Positions 56,295 to 63,458 of a stretch of DNA of 64,000 bases are shown one piece after another. This stretch comes from Bradyrhizobium sp. 200 (lineage in GTDB: Bacteria > Pseudomonadota > Alphaproteobacteria > Rhizobiales > Xanthobacteraceae): contig NZ_CP064689.1 of the NCBI RefSeq assembly GCF_023100945.1, forward strand, positions 4,260,001 to 4,324,000, in the 5' to 3' direction. Position numbers and translations under genes: made by a program. Numbering within the stretch: position 1 is the first letter of the stretch; each line of letters starts with the position of its first letter. The notes under the pieces were generated by a model, which saw nothing but the letters and a program-made list of their open reading frames with translations, was not told where the DNA came from and searched no databases.

Positions 56295-56720
56295 ATGAGC
56301 AGAGAGAGCGTTTTTCTTATGACCGCCCCGAAAGCCGGGCAGCCGACTCTCGCCGAGCTCGGCGAGGAAGGCCAGGCCGAGTGCCGCGCCATCATCCAGA
56401 TCCTTGATCGGGTCGGCGACAAATGGGCGATCATGGTGATCGGCGCGCTGGCCAACGGGCCGGTGCGCTTCAACGCCATGTTGCGCGCCATCATCGGGAT
56501 TTCGCACCGGATGCTGACTCTCACACTACGCGGGCTTCAGCGCGACGGACTGATCGTTCGCCGGGCTTTCCCGACGATTCCGCCGAAGGTCGAGTATGAG
56601 CTGACGCCGCTGGGGCGCTCGCTCATCGATCCTCTCTGGAACCTGGTCGGTTGGGTCCAGACCAACCAGGTGGCGATCGAGACGGCGCGGGCCGAGTTTG
56701 ACTCCCAAAAGGAGGACTGA
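56295..56720 (+). CDS. HxlR-family transcriptional regulator
   Basis: 141 residues (ATG 56319 is an alternative start). The winged-helix HxlR domain is clear: ILDRVGDKWAIMVIGALANG, PVRFNAMLRAIIGISHRMLT, LTLRGLQRDGLIVRRAFP and KVEYELTPLGRSL. These regulators often sense redox or electrophiles and control a divergent reductase, which fits the decayed NmrA-type gene here. The N-terminal Cys (QAECRAI) matches the conserved sensing Cys. Confidence 0.92.
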   Translation: MSRESVFLMTAPKAGQPTLAELGEEGQAECRAIIQILDRVGDKWAIMVIGALANGPVRFNAMLRAIIGISHRMLTLTLRGLQRDGLIVRRAFPTIPPKVEYELTPLGRSLIDPLWNLVGWVQTNQVAIETARAEFDSQKED

Positions 56721-56722
56721 CT

Positions 56723-56974
56723 GTGAACACGACATCGCAAGCCGAGATCGTGCAATACGAGGTCGCCGGACTGGAGATCGACCGCGACATGATCCGACCG
56801 CTGGCGAAGAGGCTCGCGAAAGAAGGGCCAGACGCCAACCACATCAGAACGAGGATCAACGAGCTTCTCGAGAGCAAAGGCCGCATCGTCGCCGCCCTGC
56901 TGCGATCGCCGCTGGTCGGTGCGGACCTCGGTCTGTCGAGAGATCGCGCCCCTCCGCGCGACATTGACCTGTAG
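56723..56974 (+). CDS. Small hypothetical protein
   Basis: 83 residues from a GTG with AAAGGAGG seven bases upstream, starting two bases after the hxlR stop, so it is probably cotranscribed. The sequence is helical and charged (DRDMIRPLAKRLAKEGPDAN, RINELLESKGRIVAALLRSP). I do not recognise a family. Confidence 0.6.
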   Translation: MNTTSQAEIVQYEVAGLEIDRDMIRPLAKRLAKEGPDANHIRTRINELLESKGRIVAALLRSPLVGADLGLSRDRAPPRDIDL

Positions 56975-56984
56975 ATCGGGCGGG

Positions 56985-57215
56985 TCAGGCAGCCTCGCGA
57001 TCCGCGGCGCGATAGACGCCATAGCCGATCCTCACCAGCAGGCCCTCTTCACACATCCAGGCCAGGTAGTGCCTTGGGATACCGATGGCGGTGAGTTCAG
57101 CCGTGCGCACCTCGCCTCGCTCGCGCGCCAGAGCGACGGCCCGCTCCCTGAGCGTCGGTGTCGGCCCGCCCGCGAGGCGTAGGGCTTCAGCGCGGTCCCG
57201 GTCGCGCTTGCGCAT
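56985..57215 (-). CDS. AbiEi-type winged-helix domain protein, short
   Basis: 76 residues. ERAVALARERGEVRTAELTA IGIPRHYLAWMCEEGLLVRI GYGVYR is the N-terminal winged helix of AbiEi antitoxins. The larger C-terminal domain and the AbiEii toxin are absent, so it is a truncated or stand-alone DNA-binding protein. The gene is convergent with the previous small gene. Confidence 0.6.
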   Translation of the reverse strand: MRKRDRDRAEALRLAGGPTPTLRERAVALARERGEVRTAELTAIGIPRHYLAWMCEEGLLVRIGYGVYRAADREAA

Positions 57216-57281
57216 TTTGCGCAGCTCTGGCGTAGTCGGAAGTAGGGAAATCGAGAACTCGTAGTTCGCATCTTTTACGAC

Positions 57282-57293
57282 CCCGGGGAGCCA
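57282..57293 (+). repeat. Copy of tRNA-Asn 3' end
   Basis: CCCGGGGAGCCA is identical to the last twelve bases of tRNA-Asn (54682-54693) in direct orientation, 2.6 kb away. It could be the far attachment site of a small island, though no integrase is present and the match is short. Confidence 0.3.
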
Positions 57294-57429
57294 AAAGCTT
57301 CCAGCCTATCAACAGGTTACCGCCCTGGGCCATGATGATCCCTGGGATTGTTTGGACTGGCAAGCATCTTGCTCTCCGAATGGCATTGCCGTGCATTCCC
57401 GCCGGCCATGTACCATTGCGGAGCAAGAG

Positions 57430-57777
57430 ATGACCCGCCTGCACCATCTTGAAACAGCAGATGTCGAGCGATCCAGCCGCGCAGAGGTTAAGCGGCGCGC
57501 AACCGAAGAGCGCAAGCGCCTGGCGACGATCGACGCGCTCCAACGGTTGCGGCAGCGGACGGAAGCCGTGTTAGCGAATTTGAAGAATACCGCGACCTTG
57601 CTTGATTACAGCATCGAAACCGAATTACAGGCCAGTCCCACGCGCGACCCTCGTCACTTTGCGTTTCCGATGACTGCCAGAGCCTTGATTGCGCGGCGTG
57701 ATAATCTGAGAGCGACCATTGCTGCGATTTCCGAAGAGCTGGCGCGAGGCAATCATCTTGAACGGTCGGTAGCGTAA
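57430..57777 (+). CDS. Coiled-coil hypothetical protein
   Basis: 115 residues from ATG 57430 with GGAG nearby. Heavily helical (ERSSRAEVKRRATEERKRLA, LRQRTEAVLANLKNTATLLD, ALIARRDNLRATIAAISEEL) with a middle segment SPTRDPRHFAFP. No recognised domain. It is alone on the plus strand. Confidence 0.55.
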   Translation: MTRLHHLETADVERSSRAEVKRRATEERKRLATIDALQRLRQRTEAVLANLKNTATLLDYSIETELQASPTRDPRHFAFPMTARALIARRDNLRATIAAISEELARGNHLERSVA

Positions 57778-57965
57778 GGATCCTTGCGCAAGTCCTGCAA
57801 GGTCAATCCTTTATCTGAGGACGCGCCCGAAGCGGCCAGGACAGCCGCAACGGGAATCAAAGCACTCCAACCGCGGCGGGTCATCCTTTTCCCGCCGACT
57901 TCATTGTGATTCCAAAGCCACCCCTGATCGGGCGGCTTTTCGTTTGCCGGCATCCGTGGCGCGCC

Positions 57966-58454
57966 CTACGCCGCCGCGATCGCAGCGATGAACAGTGCGC
58001 AAGCCGCCGTGGACGAGACCGTCCGCACGTGATTCCACAACGTCCAGTCCGCCAGATAGCGCGCCCACAGCGATGCAGCCTCGTGGCTTGCGGGGTCGGC
58101 CGCGGCAAGCGCGTTGTTCAGAGGCACGTTGAAGATCATCGTGACGACGAACATGCCGACCACATGGAGCACGCCGCCAGCCACCATGGCGATCGCGCCA
58201 GGTTCGCCCCAGCGGAACAGCGCAACAGCCGCCAGCGCTGCGCTTGTTGCCGTCGTTCCCAGGAAGATCGGCATGAACAGCGACTGCACGATCGCGACGT
58301 TGATCGCATTCATCGCCGCGATGCCTGCCGCCTGCCCGATGCGGCCAAGCGCCGTCATGATGAAAGTCGAAAACGCGAAATAAAGCCCGGCGAGCAGGCC
58401 GCAGCCGATGGCGGAAAACCACAGCAGGCCGGTGATCAACGTCTGCATCATCAT
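57966..58454 (-). CDS. DUF1772 membrane protein
   Basis: 162 residues, four transmembrane helices: ITGLLWFSAIGCGLLAGLYF, AIVQSLFMPIFLGTTATSAA, AIAMVAGGVLHVVGMFVVTM and the C-terminal STAACALFIAAIAAA. The motif NVPLNNALA and the WxxWNHVRT segment are those of DUF1772 (anthrone-oxygenase-like). It overlaps the NmrA-like gene by four bases (ATGA), so they are coupled. Confidence 0.88.
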   Translation of the reverse strand: MMMQTLITGLLWFSAIGCGLLAGLYFAFSTFIMTALGRIGQAAGIAAMNAINVAIVQSLFMPIFLGTTATSAALAAVALFRWGEPGAIAMVAGGVLHVVGMFVVTMIFNVPLNNALAAADPASHEAASLWARYLADWTLWNHVRTVSSTAACALFIAAIAAA

Positions 58455-59260
58455 GCCCTCCAGACACCGGTCGCCGCGGTCCGGCGGGCATAATCGGAAA
58501 AGTCACGCGCGGGACGGCCGAGCGCCTGTTCGACACCGTGCGCGACATCCGAATTGCGCCCGTCGAGCACGACGGTGAACAGTTCCAGCATGAGTTCGAT
58601 GACCTCCGCGGGCGCATGGGGCCGCATATGGGCCGCAAAATCCTCCGGCGTGATCTGCCGGTAGGTGACCGGCCGCCCCGCGGCGCCGGCGATCTCGGCG
58701 ACCGCTTGCGCGAACGTCAGCGCGCGCGGTCCTGTCACCTCGTAGACCTTGCCGGCATGACGGCGATCCGTGAGCGCGGCGACAACAACCTCGGCGATGT
58801 CGTCGGCGTCGATGAACGGTTCGGGCACGGCGCCGGCCGGCAAGGCGATCTCGCCGGCCAGTACGCCGTCGAGCAGATAGCCTTCGGAGAAGTTCTGGTC
58901 GAACCAGCTTGCGCGCACGATGCTCCAGGGAACGCCGGATTGCTGCAACGCCGCTTCCGCCCGTTGCGCCCCCGGCTCGCCGCGGCCCGACAGCAAGACG
59001 ACGCGTTCGAGCCCGTTCTCGCGCGCCAGCCGGCTCACCTCGGCAATCGCATCCGCGGCAAGATCCGGCTGGTAGGTGACATAGGCCATCGAGACGCCGG
59101 CAAGCGCGGCCGGCCATGTCTCGGGCCGGGTCCAGTCGAACGGAACGCGCGTCGAACGCGACACCGGCCGCGTCGGGACGCCGCTCGCCCTTAGCAGCGC
59201 ATCGACGCGCGCACCGGTCTTGCCCGCGCCGCCGATAATCAGGATCGGAAGTTCTGACAT
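58451..59260 (-). CDS. NmrA-like NAD(P)-binding oxidoreductase
   Basis: 269 residues. N-terminal Rossmann loop IIGGAGKTGARVDALL, VVLLSGRGEPGAQRAE, IVRASWFDQNFSEGYLLDGV and FIDADDIAEVVVAAL, with YEVTGPRALTFAQAV later. This atypical SDR group binds NAD(P) and includes quinone reductases. It is divergent from the TetR gene and shares the operator, so it is likely its main target. Confidence 0.9.
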   Translation of the reverse strand: MSELPILIIGGAGKTGARVDALLRASGVPTRPVSRSTRVPFDWTRPETWPAALAGVSMAYVTYQPDLAADAIAEVSRLARENGLERVVLLSGRGEPGAQRAEAALQQSGVPWSIVRASWFDQNFSEGYLLDGVLAGEIALPAGAVPEPFIDADDIAEVVVAALTDRRHAGKVYEVTGPRALTFAQAVAEIAGAAGRPVTYRQITPEDFAAHMRPHAPAEVIELMLELFTVVLDGRNSDVAHGVEQALGRPARDFSDYARRTAATGVWRA

Positions 59261-59280
59261 GGATCATCCTTTCGGGACAC

Positions 59281-59327
59281 AATACGAGAATATCTCGTAT
59301 TTGCTAAATCCGATAAACTCTCGTATT
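59281..59327. promoter_or_regulatory. TetR operator: palindrome plus third half-site
   Basis: AATACGAGA-ata-TCTCGTATT (59281-59301) is a perfect nine-base inverted repeat, and TCTCGTATT occurs again at 59319-59327. All lie in the 101-base gap between the divergent NmrA-like and TetR genes. Confidence 0.8.
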
Positions 59328-59361
59328 AGTAACGTCAAGTCGCTTTTATGTGAGAGGACCG

Positions 59362-60015
59362 ATGCCGAAGGGAAAAGCTGGACAGAAGGCAGCCGACGCG
59401 GGGCTTGCGGGGTTGGCGCGCCTCGTCCCGACCCAGCAGCGCAGCCGCGAGCGGTTCGAGAAAATTCTCGAATGCGCGGCGGAGCTGATGGCCGAAAAAG
59501 GCAGCGAAGCCTTCCGCATGAGCGACGTCGTCGAACGCAGCGGCGTGCCGTTTGGCTCGCTCTATCAATACTTTCCGGACAAGACCGCGATCATCGGCAC
59601 GCTCGCGGAACGCTACAACGCGGTCGGCCGCGACTGCGTCCGGCGCGACCTTGCGGTCGTCAGGAACGCGCGCGATCTGCATCCGGCCCTGTGTCGCATT
59701 ACCGACAGCTACTATCGGATGTTCATGGACGTGCCGGTCATGCGCGACATCTGGCAGGCGACGCAGGCCGACCGGGCCTTGCAAAAACTTGACGAGGAGG
59801 ATGGCGTCTATCTCGCCGGGCTGCTCGGCGACGCGCTGCGGCGTATCGCACCCGACGCGCCCAGAGCCGCCCTCGCCTCGTTTTCCCAACTGGTCATGAC
59901 GCTGATCGCCGCGACGGTCCGCCACGCAATCACGCAGGACGCGAAGGAAGCGGCCCGCATTCTCACGCTGTTCAAACGGATGCTGCCGAAGAATCTGGCC
60001 GCGCTGGAGCTGTGA
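59362..60015 (+). CDS. TetR-family transcriptional regulator
   Basis: 217 residues from ATG 59362 with AGAGG upstream. The HTH is in RFEKILECAAELMAEKGSEA, FRMSDVVERSGVPFGSLYQY FPDKTAI. The C-terminal helices form the ligand pocket (ALCRITDSYYRMFMDVPVMR, ASFSQLVMTLIAATV). It should repress itself and the divergent NmrA-like/DUF1772 operon through the palindrome between them. Confidence 0.93.
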   Translation: MPKGKAGQKAADAGLAGLARLVPTQQRSRERFEKILECAAELMAEKGSEAFRMSDVVERSGVPFGSLYQYFPDKTAIIGTLAERYNAVGRDCVRRDLAVVRNARDLHPALCRITDSYYRMFMDVPVMRDIWQATQADRALQKLDEEDGVYLAGLLGDALRRIAPDAPRAALASFSQLVMTLIAATVRHAITQDAKEAARILTLFKRMLPKNLAALEL

Positions 60016-60030
60016 GGCGGCGGTCGATGC

Positions 60031-60288
60031 TTACCGCTCGAATACCGCCGCGCAGGCGGAACTCAGATTCGCCTTTTGCCGGCGCAGGCATGCGGCAATC
60101 GCCCGCGCGTTCGGGATCTCGCCGGCGCAGAGGCGGTAGACGTCAGGTGTGCAGGCGCGGCGCTGTTCGGGAGTGCCCTGCTGGGCACCGGCCGAGCCGC
60201 TCGCCATCAGCGTGAGCAGGAAGCCGAGCGTCGAAGCCCGGCGTGAACGAAAGAGCAGTGCCGCACTTCGCGCAAACCTTGCCTTCAT
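60031..60288 (-). CDS. Small exported Cys-containing protein
   Basis: 85 residues from ATG 60288 with GGGAGA upstream. A signal peptide (ASTLGFLLTLMASGSAGAQQ) leads to a mature domain of about 50 residues with four Cys in ACTPDVYRLCAGEIPNARAI and AACLRRQKANLSSACAAVF, a pattern frequent in Bradyrhizobium exported proteins. Two disulphides are likely. Function unknown. Confidence 0.75.
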   Translation of the reverse strand: MKARFARSAALLFRSRRASTLGFLLTLMASGSAGAQQGTPEQRRACTPDVYRLCAGEIPNARAIAACLRRQKANLSSACAAVFER

Positions 60289-60542
60289 GACCGCGTCTCC
60301 CTGGATCATGCCCGCCTTGACAAGACAGGCGTCATCCAGCCGGATACGCGAACTAATTTTTGCAAAATGTGATTTTTCTCACACTGCGCCTCGCTTGAGC
60401 GGGCCTAGTGTTTGCGCCGGGAACTCAACACTTCAGTAACCAGCTTTGCCGCGGTCGCCGAATCGATAAAATTCGAACGATCTGCTCAATCTGGAAACAA
60501 AATACTTTTGACACCATCGCCTCTGGAACCCCGGAGAGCGCG

Positions 60543-60722
60543 ATGCGTGAAGCCGAATACGATTTGCTGCTGGAAACCGTGCAGACGGCCATTGCGCCTG
60601 CCCCGGAGGATGATTTCATGGTCCAGACCCAGCGCTTTTATCCGTCGCCGCGTGCCGCCAATGACAACGGGGTCTCTTGGCCGCTGGTCCCGTTTCCCGA
60701 GGGCTGGTACGCCGTCTGCTGA
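60543..60722 (+). CDS. Small hypothetical protein
   Basis: 59 residues with GGAG before the ATG: MREAEYDLLLETVQTAIAPA then a FYPSPRAANDNGVSWPLVPF segment and a short end. It reads as a genuine small protein; ANDN-containing small proteins of this type are common in Bradyrhizobium. No function can be given. The preceding 230 bases show no gene. Confidence 0.55.
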   Translation: MREAEYDLLLETVQTAIAPAPEDDFMVQTQRFYPSPRAANDNGVSWPLVPFPEGWYAVC

Positions 60723-60780
60723 CCGCGGCCGGCTTGCTGCGGTCTCTCATGTAATCGGCGTAAGCTATTGATTATATGGA

Positions 60781-60854
60781 TGGAGGCCACGACCAGAATT
60801 GAACTGGTGTACACGGTTTTGCAGACCGTTGCGTAACCACTCCGCCACGTGGCC
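60781..60854 (-). tRNA. tRNA-Cys (anticodon GCA)
   Basis: A 74-base cloverleaf on the minus strand: acceptor GGCCACG/CGTGGCC, D-arm TGGCGGAGTGGTTACGCA, anticodon loop CTGCAAA giving GCA, T-loop GTTCAATTC and an encoded CCA. Confidence 0.95.
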
Positions 60855-60969
60855 CCATCGGGCGCACTCATATACGCCCTGCCCCGGATAGGCAACCAAG
60901 CAGCGCTAGTCCTGCGCCGCGCTGGTTAGCAAACTGAGGCAGTCTGGATCTTCCGCCCCGCCCGGCGCC

Positions 60970-61650
60970 TCAGCCGGCGGACGTATCGCCGAGACGGTTG
61001 TTCCGAAGGCCCAGTTTGGCAGTCCTTGCGCGGATGCCCCCGACCGTCCGTTTCATTTCCAGCGCGATGGCTCTCGGAGGCTTGCCGCTGCCGATTAACG
61101 ATCGCAGCAGCGCATCGTCTTCTGCCGTCCATTCAGCGCCGCTCAGTTGAAAGCGGTCTTCGCCGATCGCTTCCTTGGTTGGCGGAGTAAACCTCGCCCA
61201 GCCCAGCGTCTCATGGAAAATGACGACGAAAGCGATCCACAGAACGATGGCCCGCCCCTCGGACAAGGCGGCGGATTTGATATGTCCCGCGCTGAACGTC
61301 GCCGGCACCAGGGTGCCCAGGGCGGGCCAGATGTCCGCCGCGATTGAATTGACGCCATACACATACAGCGAGACCAAGGGTCCGGCGGCGACGGCACCGA
61401 TGGCCGCAATCAGCCAAAGCGGCAGTCTTCGTCCGGCTCTTTTGCTCACCCATTGGGTGATGAGGCCGGTCAGGCACCAGGGCACAATGGCGAGCGAGAG
61501 GACATAGACGGTCGCGCCGGCACCTCCCATGATGGCCGCGTACGGTCCGAGAACGACCGAAAGCACCGCCAGCACGATCGGAACGCCGCAGAAGAAAGCG
61601 AGATCGATCAAAGCCTGTTTCGACAGGCGCAAATGCGCAACCAATTCCAT
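60970..61650 (-). CDS. Membrane protein with C-terminal Myb/SANT-like HTH
   Basis: 226 residues. Four to five transmembrane helices (about 15-150: LAVLSVVLGPYAAIMGGAGA, VYVLSLAIVPWCLTGLI, LPLWLIAAIGAVAAGPLVSL, ALSEGRAIVLWIAFVVIFHE) precede a soluble C-terminal domain of about 50 residues, GAEWTAEDDALLRSLIGSGK then PPRAIALEMKRTVGGIRARTA KLGLR. That domain is of the SANT/Myb-like HTH type seen in GcrA-like proteins and phage regulators. The combination suggests a membrane-tethered DNA-binding protein. Its target is unknown. Confidence 0.75.
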   Translation of the reverse strand: MELVAHLRLSKQALIDLAFFCGVPIVLAVLSVVLGPYAAIMGGAGATVYVLSLAIVPWCLTGLITQWVSKRAGRRLPLWLIAAIGAVAAGPLVSLYVYGVNSIAADIWPALGTLVPATFSAGHIKSAALSEGRAIVLWIAFVVIFHETLGWARFTPPTKEAIGEDRFQLSGAEWTAEDDALLRSLIGSGKPPRAIALEMKRTVGGIRARTAKLGLRNNRLGDTSAG

Positions 61651-61816
61651 CTCGTCGCTCCGCTTGCATCCGACGCACCGTCATAGTGCGGGCGAAAGAA
61701 TGGAGCAACCTTCAGTCACGCACGTCAGGAGACATGACCAAGCTTCAAGTCGGAACGGACATCCCGACCTGCCATCTGGCGCGTGCCGCCATCGATATCC
61801 CGGTGACGACCGCGGC

Positions 61817-61888
61817 TTAGAATACCCAGGCGATGGCCGCGACGATGAACGGCGCGGCCATCACCAGAACCGGCCAAAGCCGGAACAT
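61817..61888 (-). CDS. 23-residue membrane peptide, coupled
   Basis: ATG overlaps the preceding stop codon (TGATG) and the product, MFRLWPVLVMAAPFIVAAIA then WVF, is a single hydrophobic helix. Stop TAA follows. Translational coupling and a clean hydrophobic pattern make it a plausible small membrane protein, but the length is too short for codon statistics. Confidence 0.4.
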   Translation of the reverse strand: MFRLWPVLVMAAPFIVAAIAWVF

Positions 61889-62367
61889 CAGGCGGCGATA
61901 TTGCCTGCGGCAATTTTCTTTTTGAGCGTCTCGCAGACGGTGCGGACTTCGGATGTCATCAGGGAACAATCCTCGATCTGCAGGAAGTAGCGCTTGCCTT
62001 CCTCGCGATAGTTCGCCGCCAATTCCCTGATCTCCTTCACCATGGCGTGGACGCCGGCAACCATCGCCTCACATTTCTTGGCGGCCTCGGCCAGTTCGGC
62101 ACCGAGCGCTTCAATCTCTTTCACCGCCGCATCGTATTCGCGAACGACGGCTTCGGCGGAGAGTTTGCCGACCTGATTGACGCCTTCCTTGTGCTCGACG
62201 TAGTCCGGCATCGGGCCTTTCGGCAACGGGCGATCACCACCGTTGTGAGACACCTCATGGAAGGCAGGCCCTCGCCGGGCGTTGTTGATGAGGTGGCCGA
62301 TTTCCCCTTCGATTTCATCAGCGTCGAGCAATGGAGAGCGCGTGAGAATTTCCGTGCTTAATGTCAT
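61888..62367 (-). CDS. Coiled-coil hypothetical protein
   Basis: 159 residues from ATG 62367 (a TTG 15 bases upstream is also open). After an N-terminal part with IGHLINNARRGPAFHEVSHN come long heptads: VVREYDAAVKEIEALGAELA, EAAKKCEAMVAGVHAMVKEI RELAANYREEGK and TVCETLKKKI. It looks like a cytoplasmic coiled-coil protein. No family recognised. Its stop is coupled to a tiny membrane peptide. Confidence 0.7.
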   Translation of the reverse strand: MTLSTEILTRSPLLDADEIEGEIGHLINNARRGPAFHEVSHNGGDRPLPKGPMPDYVEHKEGVNQVGKLSAEAVVREYDAAVKEIEALGAELAEAAKKCEAMVAGVHAMVKEIRELAANYREEGKRYFLQIEDCSLMTSEVRTVCETLKKKIAAGNIAA

Positions 62368-62554
62368 CGACTTTGGCTCCAAATTGTTACGCGGAGAGTA
62401 GGCAATTTATCCACCGTCAAGGGGGATGTCATCATTGTCCACAGCTCGCTATGTCTTGTTGCCGACATTGGAACCGGCGCAACGGGGCGCCAAAATCATG
62501 CGGGTAACGTTGCCACACCCGTCATCCAGCGAGGCAGGCCTCGTCAGGCCAGCG

Positions 62555-63331
62555 TCAGCCCCGCTTGCGACGGCGATAATCGCGCTTCTTCGGTTTCGGC
62601 GCGAGTTGCGGCATTTCCGCCTGCACTTCCCGATACCGTGCCAGCATCCGGTCAAAGCTTGCGTTGAGCGCCTCTGCGATTTCCGGCCGCTTCTCGAGCC
62701 CGGCCAGCAGCAGGCCTGCCGCCTCGATGGTGGATAGGCCGTCACTGCGCGGTTCGCGGCGCAACTTCTCATAGCGTGACGGCCGCTTGGGTCCGAGGAT
62801 CACCCGCTGGCACTTCAGCATCCACGCGTTGCGCCACCACAGCGCCTTGGCCTGGCTCCAGGTTCCGTCGAGCAGCACGATGCCTTCGATATCGGAGAGG
62901 ATGGCGCGCTGGCGCGGCTCGACTTCGCCCTTGCGGTTGATCGCGACGATCTCGGCATCGGTATCGAGATCGGCAACCTTGGCCGAGCCGAGATACAGCA
63001 CCGCCCAGCGTGAGGGATCATCGACCTTCCGTCCCAGCGCCTTGGAGAGGCTCGGCCAGGACAGGCCGATTTTGACGATCGCATCCTTGAAATGCATTGC
63101 CGTCAGCCGCGCGGTGCCGAGCGCCCTGTCCTGCTCCTGCGGGTGCTGCAGGATCAACAGCGAGATGCTGCTTTCGACCGGCGTGACGCTGTCGCAGATG
63201 CAGAGCGGCAGCGGCTTGCCGCAATGCGGACAGTCCGGGACCACCTCTTCGGCGGAGCCGGACTTGGGGACGCCGGACTTTGCGACGCCGGATTTGGGGA
63301 CGCCGAACTTGGGATTGGCTTGTTCTGACAT
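62555..63331 (-). CDS. DTW-domain tRNA-uridine aminocarboxypropyltransferase
   Basis: 258 residues. The N-terminal zinc-like site CPHCGKPLPLCICD is followed by LLILQHPQEQDRALGTARL and the DTW signature LLDGTWSQAKALWW. Members (TapT/TrcA) add acp to uridine-47 or related tRNA sites with SAM. The N-terminus has a repeated KSGVPKSGVAKSG-like run that corresponds to tandem 15-base repeats. It is divergent in position from no neighbour; the RND gene lies upstream on the same strand. Confidence 0.88.
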   Translation of the reverse strand: MSEQANPKFGVPKSGVAKSGVPKSGSAEEVVPDCPHCGKPLPLCICDSVTPVESSISLLILQHPQEQDRALGTARLTAMHFKDAIVKIGLSWPSLSKALGRKVDDPSRWAVLYLGSAKVADLDTDAEIVAINRKGEVEPRQRAILSDIEGIVLLDGTWSQAKALWWRNAWMLKCQRVILGPKRPSRYEKLRREPRSDGLSTIEAAGLLLAGLEKRPEIAEALNASFDRMLARYREVQAEMPQLAPKPKKRDYRRRKRG

Positions 63332-63364
63332 CCGCCCGCTATACGCTTCGTGGCCAGTAATTCA

Positions 63365-63400
63365 ACTGGAGCCCCGTTCTGATCAGAACGGGGCTCCAGT
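63365..63400. terminator. 36-base perfect palindrome
   Basis: ACTGGAGCCCCGTTCTGATC and its mirror half form a perfect palindrome about 60 bases after the RND gene stop. It can terminate transcription from that gene. The sequence after it on the plus strand has TTGTTTT. Confidence 0.6.
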
Positions 63401-63411
63401 CTCTTGTTTTG

Positions 63412-63458
63412 ACGCGTTTTCTTCACGCGAACCGGAGTCCACTTCGCTCGAAAACGCT
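63412..63458. repeat. Bradyrhizobium-type dispersed segment
   Basis: GACGCGTTTTCTTCACGCGA followed by CTTCGCTCGAAAACGC is a pattern I recall from many Bradyrhizobium intergenic regions. It is an imperfect palindrome (GCGTTTTC / GAAAACGC). Confidence 0.5.
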
